The notes below the pieces were generated by a model that saw only the letters and a list, made by a program, of their open reading frames with translations, did no database searches and was not told the origin of the DNA. A DNA stretch of 64,000 nt from Desulfopila sp. IMCC35008 (GTDB taxonomy: Bacteria; Desulfobacterota; Desulfobulbia; Desulfobulbales; Desulfocapsaceae): positions 2,568,501-2,632,500 of the forward strand of contig NZ_CP050700.1 of assembly GCF_010646885.2 (NCBI RefSeq). The letters are read 5' to 3'. The stretch's first letter is position 1; each line of letters opens with the position of its first letter. Shown here one piece after another: positions 21,720 to 31,331 of the stretch. The position numbers and the translations under genes are program-made.

Positions 21720-22883
21720 ATGAAAAGACTACTGACGACCGCAGTGGCTGTTGCATTGGTTTGCGCAGTCCCGGCTATGGCACTCGAACCTGTGAAGATA
21801 GGTATGGTAACAACCCTTTCAACCAAAGCCGGGTACCTTGGTGAAGATATCCGGGACGGTTTTCAACTGGCCATTGACCAGGAAGGCGGCAAGCTGGGAT
21901 CCATCCCGGTCGAGCTCATGGTTGAAGATGATACCCGTAAACCGGAAAAAGGCAAACAGATCGCCGAGAGGTTTATAAAAAAGGACGGAGTCAAGATCCT
22001 TACCGGTATTGTCTTCTCCAATGTGGCTATGGCCGTTGTGCCCAAAGTCGTTCGCCAGGATGTTGTCTATTTAAGCGCCAACGCGGGACCATCAAAACTC
22101 GCTGGAAAAGGCTGTAATGAAAACTATTTCAGCGTCTCATACCAGAACGATAACCTCGACGAAGTTGTCGGTCAATATGTCACTGAGGCAGGTCATTCCA
22201 ACGTCTATCTCCTCGCCCCAAATTACCCTGCCGGTAAAGATCACCTTGCCGGATTTAAACGCTATTATAAAGGAAGTATAGCGGGAGAAGTCTATACGAA
22301 GTTAGGCCAGTCGGATTATGCCGCTGAGATTGCAACGCTCCGCGCAGCCAAACCGGATGCGGTTTTCTTCTTTTTACCGGGTGGTATGGGAATTAACTTT
22401 CTGAAACAATACTCCCAGGCCGGGTTACGTGACACAATCCCGGTATACGGTCCTGCCTTTTCCTTTGACGAACGCATATTAAACGCTGTTGGTAGTGCGG
22501 CCCTGGGTGTCAAGAATGGCTCCCAATGGACCCACGACCTGGATAATGAGGCAAACAAGCAGTTTGTTCAGGCATATAGAGAAAAATACAAGAGGATGCC
22601 TACCCTTTACGCCAGCCAGGGGTATGATACCGCACGGCTCATCGGCAGCGCCCTGAAAAGCGTTAACGGGAATCTCGCTGATCTTTCTGCCTTCAGGGCA
22701 GCACTGAAAATAGCTGAGTTTGATTCCGTCCGCGGCTCGTTCACTTTCGGTTCCAATCAGCACCCGGTACAGGATCTGTACATACGTGAAGTTATTAAAA
22801 CTAACGAAGGATTTACTAATAAAACCGTCAAAAAGGTTTTCAGTAACCACCAGGACGCTTACGCCGCCGAATGCTCCATGTAA
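21720..22883 (+). CDS. livK: Branched-chain amino-acid ABC transporter, substrate-binding protein
   Basis: 387-aa periplasmic protein with signal peptide (MKRLLTTAVAVALVCAVPAMA) and a Peripla_BP_6 fold starting 'EPVKIGMVTTLSTKAGYLGE'. First of five genes livK-H-M-G-F encoding a complete high-affinity uptake system for branched-chain amino acids or similar amides or carboxylates. A hairpin after it probably sets the usual excess of binding protein over the membrane parts. Confidence 0.93.
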   Translation: MKRLLTTAVAVALVCAVPAMALEPVKIGMVTTLSTKAGYLGEDIRDGFQLAIDQEGGKLGSIPVELMVEDDTRKPEKGKQIAERFIKKDGVKILTGIVFSNVAMAVVPKVVRQDVVYLSANAGPSKLAGKGCNENYFSVSYQNDNLDEVVGQYVTEAGHSNVYLLAPNYPAGKDHLAGFKRYYKGSIAGEVYTKLGQSDYAAEIATLRAAKPDAVFFFLPGGMGINFLKQYSQAGLRDTIPVYGPAFSFDERILNAVGSAALGVKNGSQWTHDLDNEANKQFVQAYREKYKRMPTLYASQGYDTARLIGSALKSVNGNLADLSAFRAALKIAEFDSVRGSFTFGSNQHPVQDLYIREVIKTNEGFTNKTVKKVFSNHQDAYAAECSM

Positions 22884-22906
22884 TCATCCGTTGTTACGTT
22901 TTTTCA

Positions 22907-22929
22907 AAGACCCTCGCTGCGAGGGTCTT
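22907..22929 (+). terminator. Attenuating hairpin between livK and livH
   Basis: AAGACCCTCGC / CGAGGGTCTT inverted repeat (10-bp stem, tiny loop) followed by GTTTCTC. GC-rich stem with a weak T tail, 24 nt after livK, fits partial termination. Confidence 0.65.
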
Positions 22930-22943
22930 GTTTCTCTATTATC

Positions 22944-23861
22944 ATGCTTCTAGTCTTTGAGCAGTTCCTGAACGGACTCCAACTCGGTATCACCCTCTTT
23001 TTGATGTCCGCCGGATTGACCCTGGTATTTGGGATCATGCAGGTCATCAATCTCGCCCACGGATCATTCTATATGATAGGTGCATATGTCGGTGCAACCG
23101 TGGCGGCCCAGACCGGCTCCTTCCTGCTCGGGGTCGTGTCAGCCCTCTCAGCTGCCGCCGTTGCAGGCATGTTAGTGGAGTTCCTGGTACTCAGACATCT
23201 CTACAGACGAGAACACCTCGATCAGGTACTTGCCACCTTCGGGCTAATCATGTTTTTTAATGAACTGGCCCGGATCATCTGGGGCAGGCAGCCCTTGTTC
23301 ATGGATATCCCTCCCTGGCTCGCCGGCAGTTTAGAACTCTTTCCGGGTCTTTACTACCCGATTTACAGACTCGCTGTAATCGTTTTGGGGCTTCTGGTTG
23401 CCATTTTTCTCTGGTACCTTTTTACCCATACCCGGCTCGGCATGAAGATCCGGGCCGGGGCCTCAAACCGGGAAATGGTTGCAGCCCTTGGTGTCAACAT
23501 ATCCTTACTTTACACCCTGGTCTTCGGACTTGGAGCCATGCTTGCCGGTCTTGCCGGCGTTATGGCGGGCCCGATCCTGGCAGTAGAATCCGGCATGGGG
23601 GAATCAATACTCATCCTTACCTTTGTTGTTATCGTGATCGGCGGTATCGGGTCTATACGGGGAGCAGTTACTGGTGCACTTCTGGTCGGCATGGTAGATA
23701 CTCTCGGCAGAGCCTTTCTACCGACCCTCTTCCGTCTTATATTCAACAGCTCAACCGCCGATACAGTGGCTGCTTCCCTCTCGTCCATGGCAATTTACAT
23801 CCTCATGGCTGGAATCCTTATTTTCAGGCCCCACGGTCTCTTTCCCGTCCAGAGTACATGA
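22944..23861 (+). CDS. livH: Branched-chain amino-acid ABC transporter permease LivH
   Basis: 305-aa permease with about eight membrane helices. Family signatures: 'GLTLVFGIMQVINLAHGSFYM' region near the N-terminus and the EAA-like loop 'GASNREMVAALGVN'. Stop overlaps livM by 4 nt. Confidence 0.93.
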   Translation: MLLVFEQFLNGLQLGITLFLMSAGLTLVFGIMQVINLAHGSFYMIGAYVGATVAAQTGSFLLGVVSALSAAAVAGMLVEFLVLRHLYRREHLDQVLATFGLIMFFNELARIIWGRQPLFMDIPPWLAGSLELFPGLYYPIYRLAVIVLGLLVAIFLWYLFTHTRLGMKIRAGASNREMVAALGVNISLLYTLVFGLGAMLAGLAGVMAGPILAVESGMGESILILTFVVIVIGGIGSIRGAVTGALLVGMVDTLGRAFLPTLFRLIFNSSTADTVAASLSSMAIYILMAGILIFRPHGLFPVQST

Positions 23862-24841
23862 AAGAATCATACAGGCATATTGCTGTTATCTTTGCGGGAG
23901 CTTTCTTCTTCGCATTTTTCCCGCTAGCGGCTCACGCAACAGACCAGCCGTATCTTATATCCCTCTTCAGCCGTATTCTAATTTATGCACTCGCTGCTGT
24001 CAGTCTGGACCTGTTACTAGGCTGTGGTGGTCTTGTGAGCCTTGGACATGCTGCCTATGTCGGCATCGGCGGCTATGTCGTCGGTATATTCTACCATCAC
24101 GGATACGAAGCTGAACCTTTGCTCACCTGGCCGGTAACAGTAACAGGCAGTGAAAACCTGGTGGTCGTATTCCCTATTGCTGTTTGTATCTCTGCATTGG
24201 CCGCTCTTCTTTTTGGTGCTCTCAGTCTGCGAACCAGGGGGATGCATTTTATTATGATTACCCTCGCCTTTGCCCAGATGCTCTATTATTTTTTCGTCTC
24301 TTTAGAAAAATACGGTGGCGACGACGGCCTTTCTCTCTACTCCAGGAACAGCCTGGGCAATCTCGACCTTGGTAATGATACAACCTTCTACTATCTTTGT
24401 TTTTTCTTTTTGGTGCTTTTCCTCGTTTTTACCATACGTTTATCACGATCCCGTTTCGGGTTGGTGCTACAGGGAGCGAAAAACAACGATCGCAGAATCC
24501 AGACACTTGGCATCAACTCATATTGGTATAAACTCACCTGTTTCGTAATTGGTGGAGCAGGAGCAGGACTTGCCGGAGCCTTACTTGCTAACCAGACTGA
24601 GTATGTCAGTCCCGGCCTGTTACACTGGACACTTTCCGGTGAGCTGATGGTCATGGTCCTCCTCGGTGGATTAAACACCTTTTACGGACCCGTTATCGGA
24701 GCCACACTGTTCCTGCTTCTTGAAGAAGTACTTGCCATGTATACGGAACATTGGATGGTTTTTATGGGACCGATACTTATTCTTGTTGTCATCTTTGCAA
24801 AAAGTGGCATTTACGGTCTTCTAACAGGAGCGAAAAAATGA
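23858..24841 (+). CDS. livM: Branched-chain amino-acid ABC transporter permease LivM
   Basis: 327-aa permease. Markers are 'LGCGGLVSLGHAAYVGIGGY', the cytoplasmic loop 'GAKNNDRRIQTLGINSYWYK' and 'LLGGLNTFYGPVIGA'. It pairs with LivH in the membrane. Overlaps both neighbours by 4 nt (ATGA). Confidence 0.93.
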   Translation: MKESYRHIAVIFAGAFFFAFFPLAAHATDQPYLISLFSRILIYALAAVSLDLLLGCGGLVSLGHAAYVGIGGYVVGIFYHHGYEAEPLLTWPVTVTGSENLVVVFPIAVCISALAALLFGALSLRTRGMHFIMITLAFAQMLYYFFVSLEKYGGDDGLSLYSRNSLGNLDLGNDTTFYYLCFFFLVLFLVFTIRLSRSRFGLVLQGAKNNDRRIQTLGINSYWYKLTCFVIGGAGAGLAGALLANQTEYVSPGLLHWTLSGELMVMVLLGGLNTFYGPVIGATLFLLLEEVLAMYTEHWMVFMGPILILVVIFAKSGIYGLLTGAKK

Positions 24842-25578
24842 AACCGCTTCTTGAAGTTATAAATCTCATGAAGAGTTTTGGGGCACTCGAGGCAACACGG
24901 AATCTATCCCTCTCAGTTGAACAGGGATCTCTTCACGCCCTTATCGGTCCTAACGGCGCGGGCAAAACCACCTTTGTTAACCAATTGAGTGGTGATTTAA
25001 TAGCCGATGACGGTTCCATCATATTTGACGGTCACGATATTACAAGACTGCCATCCTACAGCCGTTCCGGTCTTGGGTTGGCCCGCTCCTACCAGATCAC
25101 CTCACTGTTTGAAGAACTCACTGTGGGCGAAAATATGGCGCTGGCCATTCTCGCCCACACCAGTCATAACTTCATGTTCTGGCGCCGCAGTATGAGCGCA
25201 GCGGTTGTACGCCGTAACCTGGCGGCAAGCCTTGACTATGTCGGTCTCCTTGAACGAAAAGATGAGACGGCGAGTCATCTCTCTCATGGAGAAAAACGTC
25301 AACTGGAAGTCGGGATGACACTCGTCGGCAAACCAAAACTGCTGATCCTCGATGAACCAATGGCTGGAATGGGCCCAGGAGGAACTGTAGAGTTGTCTAA
25401 ACGGATTGAAAATCTGAAGGGCAAATTAACCATACTTCTTGTCGAACACGACATGAATGTCGTCTTTTCTCTCGCGGACCGGGTATCCGTTCTGGTCAAC
25501 GGTCATAATGTTGCGACCGGCACTCCTGACGAGATCAGGGCGAACCCTCTTGTCCGCTCTGCATATCTTGGAGAGTAA
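24838..25578 (+). CDS. livG: Branched-chain amino-acid ABC transporter ATPase LivG
   Basis: 246-aa ATPase. Start at ATG 24838, overlapping the livM stop. Walker A 'GPNGAGKTT', signature 'LSHGEKRQLEVGM', Walker B 'LLILDEPMAGM', H-loop 'LLVEHDMNVV'. Drives uptake together with LivF. Confidence 0.94.
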   Translation: MKPLLEVINLMKSFGALEATRNLSLSVEQGSLHALIGPNGAGKTTFVNQLSGDLIADDGSIIFDGHDITRLPSYSRSGLGLARSYQITSLFEELTVGENMALAILAHTSHNFMFWRRSMSAAVVRRNLAASLDYVGLLERKDETASHLSHGEKRQLEVGMTLVGKPKLLILDEPMAGMGPGGTVELSKRIENLKGKLTILLVEHDMNVVFSLADRVSVLVNGHNVATGTPDEIRANPLVRSAYLGE

Positions 25579-25579
25579 G

Positions 25580-26281
25580 ATGCTCACACTTGAAAATGTT
25601 GAAACCCGTTATGGTTCCAGTCAGGCCCTTTTTGGTGTGTCCCTTTCTATTGCTGAGGCGGAGGTTGTCACCCTGCTCGGCAGGAACGGAATGGGCAAAT
25701 CAACCACGGTTCGCTCCATAATGGGTTTAACAGCTCCCTTCTCCGGCGCGATCTCTTTTCAAGGCAAACGTATCGAGACATTACCCAGTTATAAAATTGC
25801 CAGACTGGGAATCGGACTTGTCCCTGAAGGCCGTCAAATCTTTCCCAACCTTACTGTTTACGAAAACCTTATCGGGACATCAGCTAATCACTCTAAGAAT
25901 AAAACCCCTTATACACCCGACGATATCTTCGTCATCTTTCCACGGCTCAAGGAAAGGCTGAAAAATTTCGGCAACCAACTCTCCGGCGGTGAACAACAGA
26001 TGCTGGCTATCGGTCGTGCCCTGATGACCAACCCTTCTCTCCTTATCCTCGATGAAGCAACAGAAGGACTGGCCCCACTGGTCCGGACAGAAATATGGCG
26101 TGGACTTGGCATTCTCAAAAAAAAGGGGTTGGCAATCATGATAATTGATAAAAATATCGAGGCACTGATGGATATCGCGGAACGTCACTACATAATGGAA
26201 AAAGGCAGGGTTACCTGGTCTGGCACCACTGAAACCTTTCGCGTCAACAAAGAGGTGCAGACTAGATACCTCGGCGTATAG
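25580..26281 (+). CDS. livF: Branched-chain amino-acid ABC transporter ATPase LivF
   Basis: 233-aa ATPase, 1 nt after livG. Start at ATG 25580 (MLTLENVETRYGSSQALFG). Walker A 'GRNGMGKSTT', signature 'LSGGEQQMLAIGRAL', Walker B 'LLILDEATEGLAP'. The H-loop position reads 'MIIDKNIEAL', with Lys where LivF usually has His or Gln, a small oddity. Confidence 0.93.
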   Translation: MLTLENVETRYGSSQALFGVSLSIAEAEVVTLLGRNGMGKSTTVRSIMGLTAPFSGAISFQGKRIETLPSYKIARLGIGLVPEGRQIFPNLTVYENLIGTSANHSKNKTPYTPDDIFVIFPRLKERLKNFGNQLSGGEQQMLAIGRALMTNPSLLILDEATEGLAPLVRTEIWRGLGILKKKGLAIMIIDKNIEALMDIAERHYIMEKGRVTWSGTTETFRVNKEVQTRYLGV

Positions 26282-26425
26282 CCTCACCCTTAAGAGCAGC
26301 ACAAGAAGAAAACATCACCACCTTCAGTTTTTTATAGACCTTGTGTCTTTTGGTGATTAAACAAAAGGGCATCCTTTTCACACCTGCTGGGTGGACACTG
26401 AAGTTTACATATCAAATGCACTTTC

Positions 26426-27367
26426 ATGAATAATTCATCAAAAAAACTCTTCGCGGCTAAGCTTTCTATCACCACAGCTCTCAGCCTTGCAATACTCAAA
26501 TTCATCACGGGAATCATGACCGGTTCCATGGCTGTTCTTTCCTCGGCCATCGATTCAGTACTTGATATTCTGATGTCAGCGGTGAACTTTCTGGCAATCA
26601 GGCATGCCGAACAACCGGCAGACGACTCCCATGCCTATGGCCATGGAAAATTTGAAACCATGGCAGCCCTGGTACAGGCTCTTATTATAGGAGGTTCCGG
26701 TGTCTGGATTTTAATCGAGTCGATCAACCGACTGATAACCGGATCAGAACCTCAAAAGCTTGGTAACGGGATCGTCGTTCTGGCGGTGTCCGTTGTTGCC
26801 TCCTGGCTGATCAGCAGATATCTCGTCAAAGTCGCATTAGAAACAGACTCACCAGCATTACAGGCAGACTCCCTCCATTTCGCGATGGATGTGTATACCA
26901 ACCTTGCCCTTGCCGGCGGCCTGGTCCTTATGTATTTTTTCGATATTCCCTGGCTTGACGGACTACTCTCCATCCTGGTTTCCTGTTATATCATGTCGGA
27001 ATCGTACAAACTTATCCGACAGGCAATGAAAGATGTTCTCGACGAGCAAATTCCGAAAGCTGAGCGTAACAGCATTGAGAATATAATCCGGAATCAGGGG
27101 TGCGATCAGTGGAATTGTCACGATCTGCGCACCCGGAAATCCGGCTCCCACAGAATTATTGATTTTCACCTCACGGTTTGCAAGAACCTTACTGTCGATT
27201 CCTCCCATGGCATAACCGAGATGCTGGAAGAGAAGATAGAGGATGAGCTGCCGAATTCAGACATTATTATTCATATTGAACCCTGCTCCCATGAGGATTG
27301 TCAGGGCGTCCCCGAAGAGTGTACCCACAGACCCAAATCAGGTGATGAGGTCTGCAAGGCAGAATAA
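26426..27367 (+). CDS. Cation diffusion facilitator (FieF-like) metal exporter
   Basis: 313-aa CDF transporter. Six membrane segments with metal-site motifs 'SSAIDSVLDI' in TM2 and 'HFAMDVYTN' (H-x-x-x-D) in TM5, the histidine-rich loop 'SHAYGHGKFETMAAL', and a cytoplasmic domain ending in a Cys/His-rich tail (CSHEDCQG...CTH) that may sense or bind metal. Likely exports Fe2+ or Zn2+ by proton antiport; the metal cannot be told from sequence. The true start may be slightly downstream. Confidence 0.9.
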   Translation: MNNSSKKLFAAKLSITTALSLAILKFITGIMTGSMAVLSSAIDSVLDILMSAVNFLAIRHAEQPADDSHAYGHGKFETMAALVQALIIGGSGVWILIESINRLITGSEPQKLGNGIVVLAVSVVASWLISRYLVKVALETDSPALQADSLHFAMDVYTNLALAGGLVLMYFFDIPWLDGLLSILVSCYIMSESYKLIRQAMKDVLDEQIPKAERNSIENIIRNQGCDQWNCHDLRTRKSGSHRIIDFHLTVCKNLTVDSSHGITEMLEEKIEDELPNSDIIIHIEPCSHEDCQGVPEECTHRPKSGDEVCKAE

Positions 27368-27402
27368 AAAAAGGCCGTACGAAAATTCGCACGGCCTTTT
27401 TT
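27366..27402. terminator. Bidirectional terminator between CDF gene and folD
   Basis: AAAAAAGGCCGT ... ACGGCCTTTTTT inverted repeat with A/T tracts on both sides, between convergent genes. Confidence 0.9.
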
Positions 27403-27424
27403 ATTCTCAATTTGCTGACAGGTA

Positions 27425-28318
27425 CTATTTCGATAAATGCATCCTGGCAGACTTCACGGTATTTTTCATCAACATGGTGATGGTCATCGGTCCGACACCA
27501 CCAGGTACCGGGGTAATCTTACCAGCGATCTTACAGGCCTCGTCGTAATCGACGTCGCCTCGCAGGATAGCTTTTCCGGTTTTCTCGTTCATACCAACAC
27601 GGTTCACACCAACATCTATTACAGTTGATCCCGGCTTGATCCACTCCGGCTTTACCAGGTTCGGTACACCGGCCGCAACGATCAGGATGTCGGCACGCTT
27701 ACAATGGGCGGCGAGATCCTTGGTACGGGTGTGAACGATTGTTACGGTGGAGTTCGCTCCCACACCTTTCTGGGCCATCATGATTGCGATCGGCTTACCA
27801 ACAATATTTGAACGGCCAACAACAACGACCTCAGCTCCTGATGTTTCAGTACCGGAACGAACAATCATTTCCTGAATTCCTGCAGGAGTACATGGGGCAA
27901 AGATTGCTTCCTCACCACCGATCATCAAGCGACCGACATTAACAGGATGGAAGGCATCAACATCCTTATCAGGATTAATGGCGTTCAGTATCTTCTTATC
28001 ATCAATATGCTTGGGTAAAGGAAGCTGAACAAGGATGCCGTGGATATCGTCATCATTGTTATATTTTTCAATCAAAGCCAACAGATCTGCTTCTGATATA
28101 TCTTCTGGCTGATCGTCCTGAATTTCATGAAAACCCAGGCTTATCGCTGTTTTGACCTTTAAGGTAACATAACTGATTGAAGCGGGGCTGGAGCCAACAA
28201 GGATGGTAACAAGTCCTGGTGGTTTCCCATACTTCTCTTTTATTTCCTTTACTTCAACTTCCAGTTCTGCAAGGATCTCTTTGCGTATCTCTGTACCACT
28301 GATAATTTCTGCTGTCAT
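27425..28318 (-). CDS. folD: Methylenetetrahydrofolate dehydrogenase / methenyl-THF cyclohydrolase
   Basis: 297-aa bifunctional enzyme interconverting 10-formyl-, methenyl- and methylene-tetrahydrofolate with NADP(H). Start at ATG 28318 after GGGAG. Motifs: 'LVTILVGSSPASISYVTLK' (cyclohydrolase Tyr/Lys), 'DGILVQLPLPKHID', 'VVVGRSNIVGKPIAIMM' (NADP site) and 'PVPGGVGPMTITML'. Downstream of fhs in the same direction, forming the middle of the methyl branch of the Wood-Ljungdahl pathway. Confidence 0.96.
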   Translation of the reverse strand: MTAEIISGTEIRKEILAELEVEVKEIKEKYGKPPGLVTILVGSSPASISYVTLKVKTAISLGFHEIQDDQPEDISEADLLALIEKYNNDDDIHGILVQLPLPKHIDDKKILNAINPDKDVDAFHPVNVGRLMIGGEEAIFAPCTPAGIQEMIVRSGTETSGAEVVVVGRSNIVGKPIAIMMAQKGVGANSTVTIVHTRTKDLAAHCKRADILIVAAGVPNLVKPEWIKPGSTVIDVGVNRVGMNEKTGKAILRGDVDYDEACKIAGKITPVPGGVGPMTITMLMKNTVKSARMHLSK

Positions 28319-28360
28319 GAATGCATTCTCCCTTTGAGTTGCTGACACTGCGAAAAAAAC

Positions 28361-28392
28361 AGAGAGACCCACCTTTACCGGCGGGTCTCTCT
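28361..28392 (-). terminator. Hairpin between fhs and folD
   Basis: Perfect 10-bp stem AGAGAGACCC / GGGTCTCTCT with a 12-nt loop, followed on the minus strand by GTTTTTTTCG. Classic rho-independent form, so folD may have its own promoter or receive reduced readthrough. Confidence 0.8.
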
Positions 28393-28411
28393 GATAGATA
28401 TTCAGATGATG

Positions 28412-30187
28412 TTAGAAGACACCCTGAACCTTACCTGTTTCAACATCGACATCAACCCTTCTGAATGCAGGATTGGAACCAGTTCCAGGCATCAGACTGA
28501 TAGCACCGGCAACAGGAACGATGAATCCTGCACCACCGTAGGTGAGAACCTCACGGATCTGCAGGCGCCATCCTTTTGGAGTGCCTTTCAATGCAGGATT
28601 ATCGGAAAGGGAGAGATGGGTTTTGACCATACAGAGACCGAGACCAGCAAGATCAGGGTCGCCCTGGATGCGCTTAAGTGCCTCTTCTGCGGCTGCTGAA
28701 TAATCAACACCATCAGCACCATATACAGTTGTAGCAACTTTTTCTATACGCTGTTTAACAGGCTCGTCAAGCTCGTAGAGGAACTTGAATTCAGTTTTCT
28801 CTTCACATGCCTCAATAACAGCATCGGCAAATTCCAGCGCACCGTCACCACCCTGTTCCCAATGACGGGAGAGAGCAACCTTAGCACCAGCCGCTTCAGA
28901 GAGTTCACGAACTTTGGCAATCTCAGCATCGGTATCGGTGTAGAACGCATTAATACACACAACCGGTGAAATTCCTGCTTTACGAACAGTATTAATGTGG
29001 TGGATAAGGTTATCGCAACCCTTGGCTACCCATTCTACATTCTCGGAGGCATACTCTTCAGGCATCGGCTTGCCCGGTACCGGTACCGGCGCGCCACCAT
29101 GACACTTAAGAGCGCGAATGGTTGCAACAATAACAGCACAGTCAGGCACAAGGCCGGAGTAACGACACTTGAGGTTCCAGAATTTCTCAAATCCAATATC
29201 AGCGCCAAAACCAGACTCGGTTACGTGATAGTCTGCTAATTTCAGACCAACGCGGTCTGCAATAATTGAAGACTGACCGATAGCGATATTGGCAAACGGT
29301 CCGGCATGAACGATTACCGGCTGGCCTTCAAGTGTCTGCATCAGACTTGGGTTCAGGGCATCGACCATCCATGCTGTCATCGCGCCTGCAACTTCAAGAT
29401 CGCCGGTGGTAACCGGCTTACCTTTCTTGGTGTATGCCACAACGATCTTACCCATACGCTCACGCATATCTTTCAGATCTTTGGAAACAGACAGGATTGC
29501 CATAACTTCTGAGGAAACGGCAATACCGAACTTGGACTTCATCATGAATCCGTCTGACTTGCCATTCACGCCGTCAATACCGATAATGATGTTACGAAGT
29601 GCCTGACAACAGTAATCCATAACCCAACCCATTTCGATTTTAGTCGGGTCGATGTCGATACGCTTCATACCGGAAAGGCGCTCAAGCTGCTCGTCCGTAT
29701 AGTTTCTTTCGTGCTGCAGCCTGGAGGTCAGAGCGACCATCGCCAGGTTATGTGCATTCATGATAGCGTTGATGTCACCGGTAAAACCAAGTGAGAACGG
29801 AGTCAGTGGAATACACTGTGCCAGACCACCGCCCGCAGCTGAACCCTTGATATTCATGGTCGGTCCGCCCGAGGGCTGGCGAATAGCAGCACATACGTTC
29901 TTTCCACGTTTGCCAAGACCTTGAACAAGCCCCATGGATGAAGTGGATTTTCCTTCACCTAGAGGTGTCGGAGATATTGCTGTCACATCAATGTACTTCC
30001 CGTCTGGTTTGTCTTTCAGGCGTGCAAGAACCTTCTGAAAGTCAATTTTCCCGATATAGTGACCCTGGGGTAACAGCTCTTCCTTCGTGAGCCCCAGTTT
30101 TTCACCAATCTGATAGATCGTCAACATCCTTGTTTCTGCCTCTTCGGCAATTTCCCAGTCCGCGTGTTTGGTTGGATCTAATGACAT
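28412..30187 (-). CDS. fhs: Formate-tetrahydrofolate ligase
   Basis: 591-aa enzyme making 10-formyl-THF from formate, THF and ATP (reversible in acetyl-CoA oxidisers). Signatures are '[18 protein letters not shown]' (ATP site), '[19 protein letters not shown]' and the C-terminal '[17 protein letters not shown]'. Full length for the family. Start at ATG 30187 after AAAGGAA. The substrate formate ties this gene to the two formate dehydrogenases at 44-46 and 60-62 kb. Confidence 0.97.
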   Translation of the reverse strand: MSLDPTKHADWEIAEEAETRMLTIYQIGEKLGLTKEELLPQGHYIGKIDFQKVLARLKDKPDGKYIDVTAISPTPLGEGKSTSSMGLVQGLGKRGKNVCAAIRQPSGGPTMNIKGSAAGGGLAQCIPLTPFSLGFTGDINAIMNAHNLAMVALTSRLQHERNYTDEQLERLSGMKRIDIDPTKIEMGWVMDYCCQALRNIIIGIDGVNGKSDGFMMKSKFGIAVSSEVMAILSVSKDLKDMRERMGKIVVAYTKKGKPVTTGDLEVAGAMTAWMVDALNPSLMQTLEGQPVIVHAGPFANIAIGQSSIIADRVGLKLADYHVTESGFGADIGFEKFWNLKCRYSGLVPDCAVIVATIRALKCHGGAPVPVPGKPMPEEYASENVEWVAKGCDNLIHHINTVRKAGISPVVCINAFYTDTDAEIAKVRELSEAAGAKVALSRHWEQGGDGALEFADAVIEACEEKTEFKFLYELDEPVKQRIEKVATTVYGADGVDYSAAAEEALKRIQGDPDLAGLGLCMVKTHLSLSDNPALKGTPKGWRLQIREVLTYGGAGFIVPVAGAISLMPGTGSNPAFRRVDVDVETGKVQGVF

Positions 30188-30751
30188 AACGATTCCTTTG
30201 ATTCAGGTGAAGGTGGTAGGTGAAATCGCCACCGTTGATAATGGTTCCCAAAGACTGTTGGTTACCGGCCTATCTTTCCCTCAATATTATCGGCACCCTA
30301 CCCTAAAATATTCCCCTCTTGCAAGTGATTTTCACACAAATCAGGGGGAACTTCACATTTTCCTGCAGGGTCCAAAAATATTATTAACTATCTTCTTGAA
30401 ATCAAAATTAAACCTTCATTTATTCTGCAATTTTTCATTTATCAGTAAGGCACTTAAGGACCCCAATCGCAAGCAGCCCGGCACAACATGCACACCCGCT
30501 GAAGCAATTTGTTATACATTCTGCCCGCACAGGCCCAATCACTCGCTATTGAGTGCAACCAGAAAGGTACCTTGTCCAAAACGCCCAATTACCCCATCTA
30601 ACGTATCCAAACACCGATATTGGACGATATCGTATTTGATTATTGACGCTCCCTAAGTGTTTACGTTATTACTGGACGTCGTTGTATAATAATATTATTG
30701 GCACCTTTTTTTATCTGCCTTCTCACTACTACACTTATCACGGAGACACCC
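30188..30751. other. Intergenic region upstream of fhs and cooT-like gene
   Basis: An open frame of 162 codons crosses it but has no family match or ribosome-binding site and looks non-coding. Visible signals: inverted repeat CGATAT/ATATCG (30615-30632) and a TATAAT box (30685-30690) 61 nt before the CooT-like ATG with a poor -35. Both divergent promoters should be here. Confidence 0.45.
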
Positions 30752-30946
30752 ATGTGTGAAATTAAAGTCGTAATGGATAAAGACGGCATCGAAGAACCGG
30801 TTATGGAAAATGTCACAAAACTCGATATTCTTGACAATGCCGTTGCCATCACTTCCCTTTTTGAAGGGGTCAAGGAAATCCCCGGGGTCACTGTCCGCAA
30901 TATTGACTTCCTGGCCGGCACGGTCTTTCTTCAGCCGCAGCAATAA
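30752..30946 (+). CDS. cooT: CooT-family nickel-binding protein
   Basis: 64-aa protein beginning MCE, with the near-N-terminal Cys that binds Ni(II) in CooT homodimers, then a compact beta-rich body ('VMENVTKLDILDNAVAITSL', 'VTVRNIDFLAGTVFLQPQQ'). Good ribosome-binding site CGGAGA. CooT proteins help nickel insertion into carbon monoxide dehydrogenase. The location among C1 genes fits a role in CODH/ACS maturation, but no CODH gene is in the window. Confidence 0.75.
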   Translation: MCEIKVVMDKDGIEEPVMENVTKLDILDNAVAITSLFEGVKEIPGVTVRNIDFLAGTVFLQPQQ

Positions 30947-31003
30947 CCTCAAAACATTTCGTTTGTTACAAGTCGTTGCCTAAATAAATATTCTGGAGAC
31001 ACC

Positions 31004-31258
31004 ATGGAAAACAAAGAAAAGCTACGCGTTCTTCTTCAACACTGGATCGAACATAACGAAGGCCATGCCGCTGAATTCGAAAAATGGCGCCATACAGCAG
31101 AACATGACGGCGAGGCCGACATAGCATCTGCCATAAACGAAGCCATTACAAAAATGAAGGAAGCCAACGTAGCCCTTGAAAAAGCGCTGAAGAGTGCCGG
31201 TGGTAAAGCAGATCATGGCGATGGACATCATCACCATCACCACCACCATCATCATTAA
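31004..31258 (+). CDS. Small histidine-tailed protein, probable metal (Ni) binder
   Basis: 84-aa acidic helical protein ending in a run of ten histidines after 'GKADHGDG'. ATG 31004 follows CTGGAGA. It lies 57 nt after the CooT-like gene in the same direction and ends at a strong terminator, so the two form a short operon. His tails of this kind store or deliver nickel in HypB, CooJ and Hpn-like proteins; the same role is inferred here. The body family is not recognised with certainty. Confidence 0.75.
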   Translation: MENKEKLRVLLQHWIEHNEGHAAEFEKWRHTAEHDGEADIASAINEAITKMKEANVALEKALKSAGGKADHGDGHHHHHHHHHH

Positions 31259-31276
31259 TAAATCGCCCCTATAAAG

Positions 31277-31315
31277 TTAGAGGGTGGGGCAGTATTCAAT
31301 CGCCCCACCCTCTAA
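31277..31315. terminator. Strong 14-bp hairpin between His-rich gene and metF
   Basis: TTAGAGGGTGGGGC / GCCCCACCCTCTAA, perfect over 14 bp with an 11-nt loop, between convergent genes. No long T tract, but the stem is very stable and serves both directions. Confidence 0.75.
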
Positions 31316-31331
31316 TACCCTCCCCGAACCG

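Noticed and set aside
30168-30656. 162-codon open frame between fhs and the CooT-like gene
   Set aside because: It overlaps the fhs start, has no ribosome-binding site and its composition does not look like protein.
30699-30718. Sigma-54 promoter (TTGGCACC...CTGC) before the CooT-like gene
   Set aside because: The GG to GC distance is 17 nt, while sigma-54 promoters need about 12; a TATAAT box nearby is more likely.
31226-31255. Ten-histidine run as a cloning tag
   Set aside because: It is the natural end of a small gene beside a nickel-protein gene, with mixed CAT/CAC codons and native flanks.
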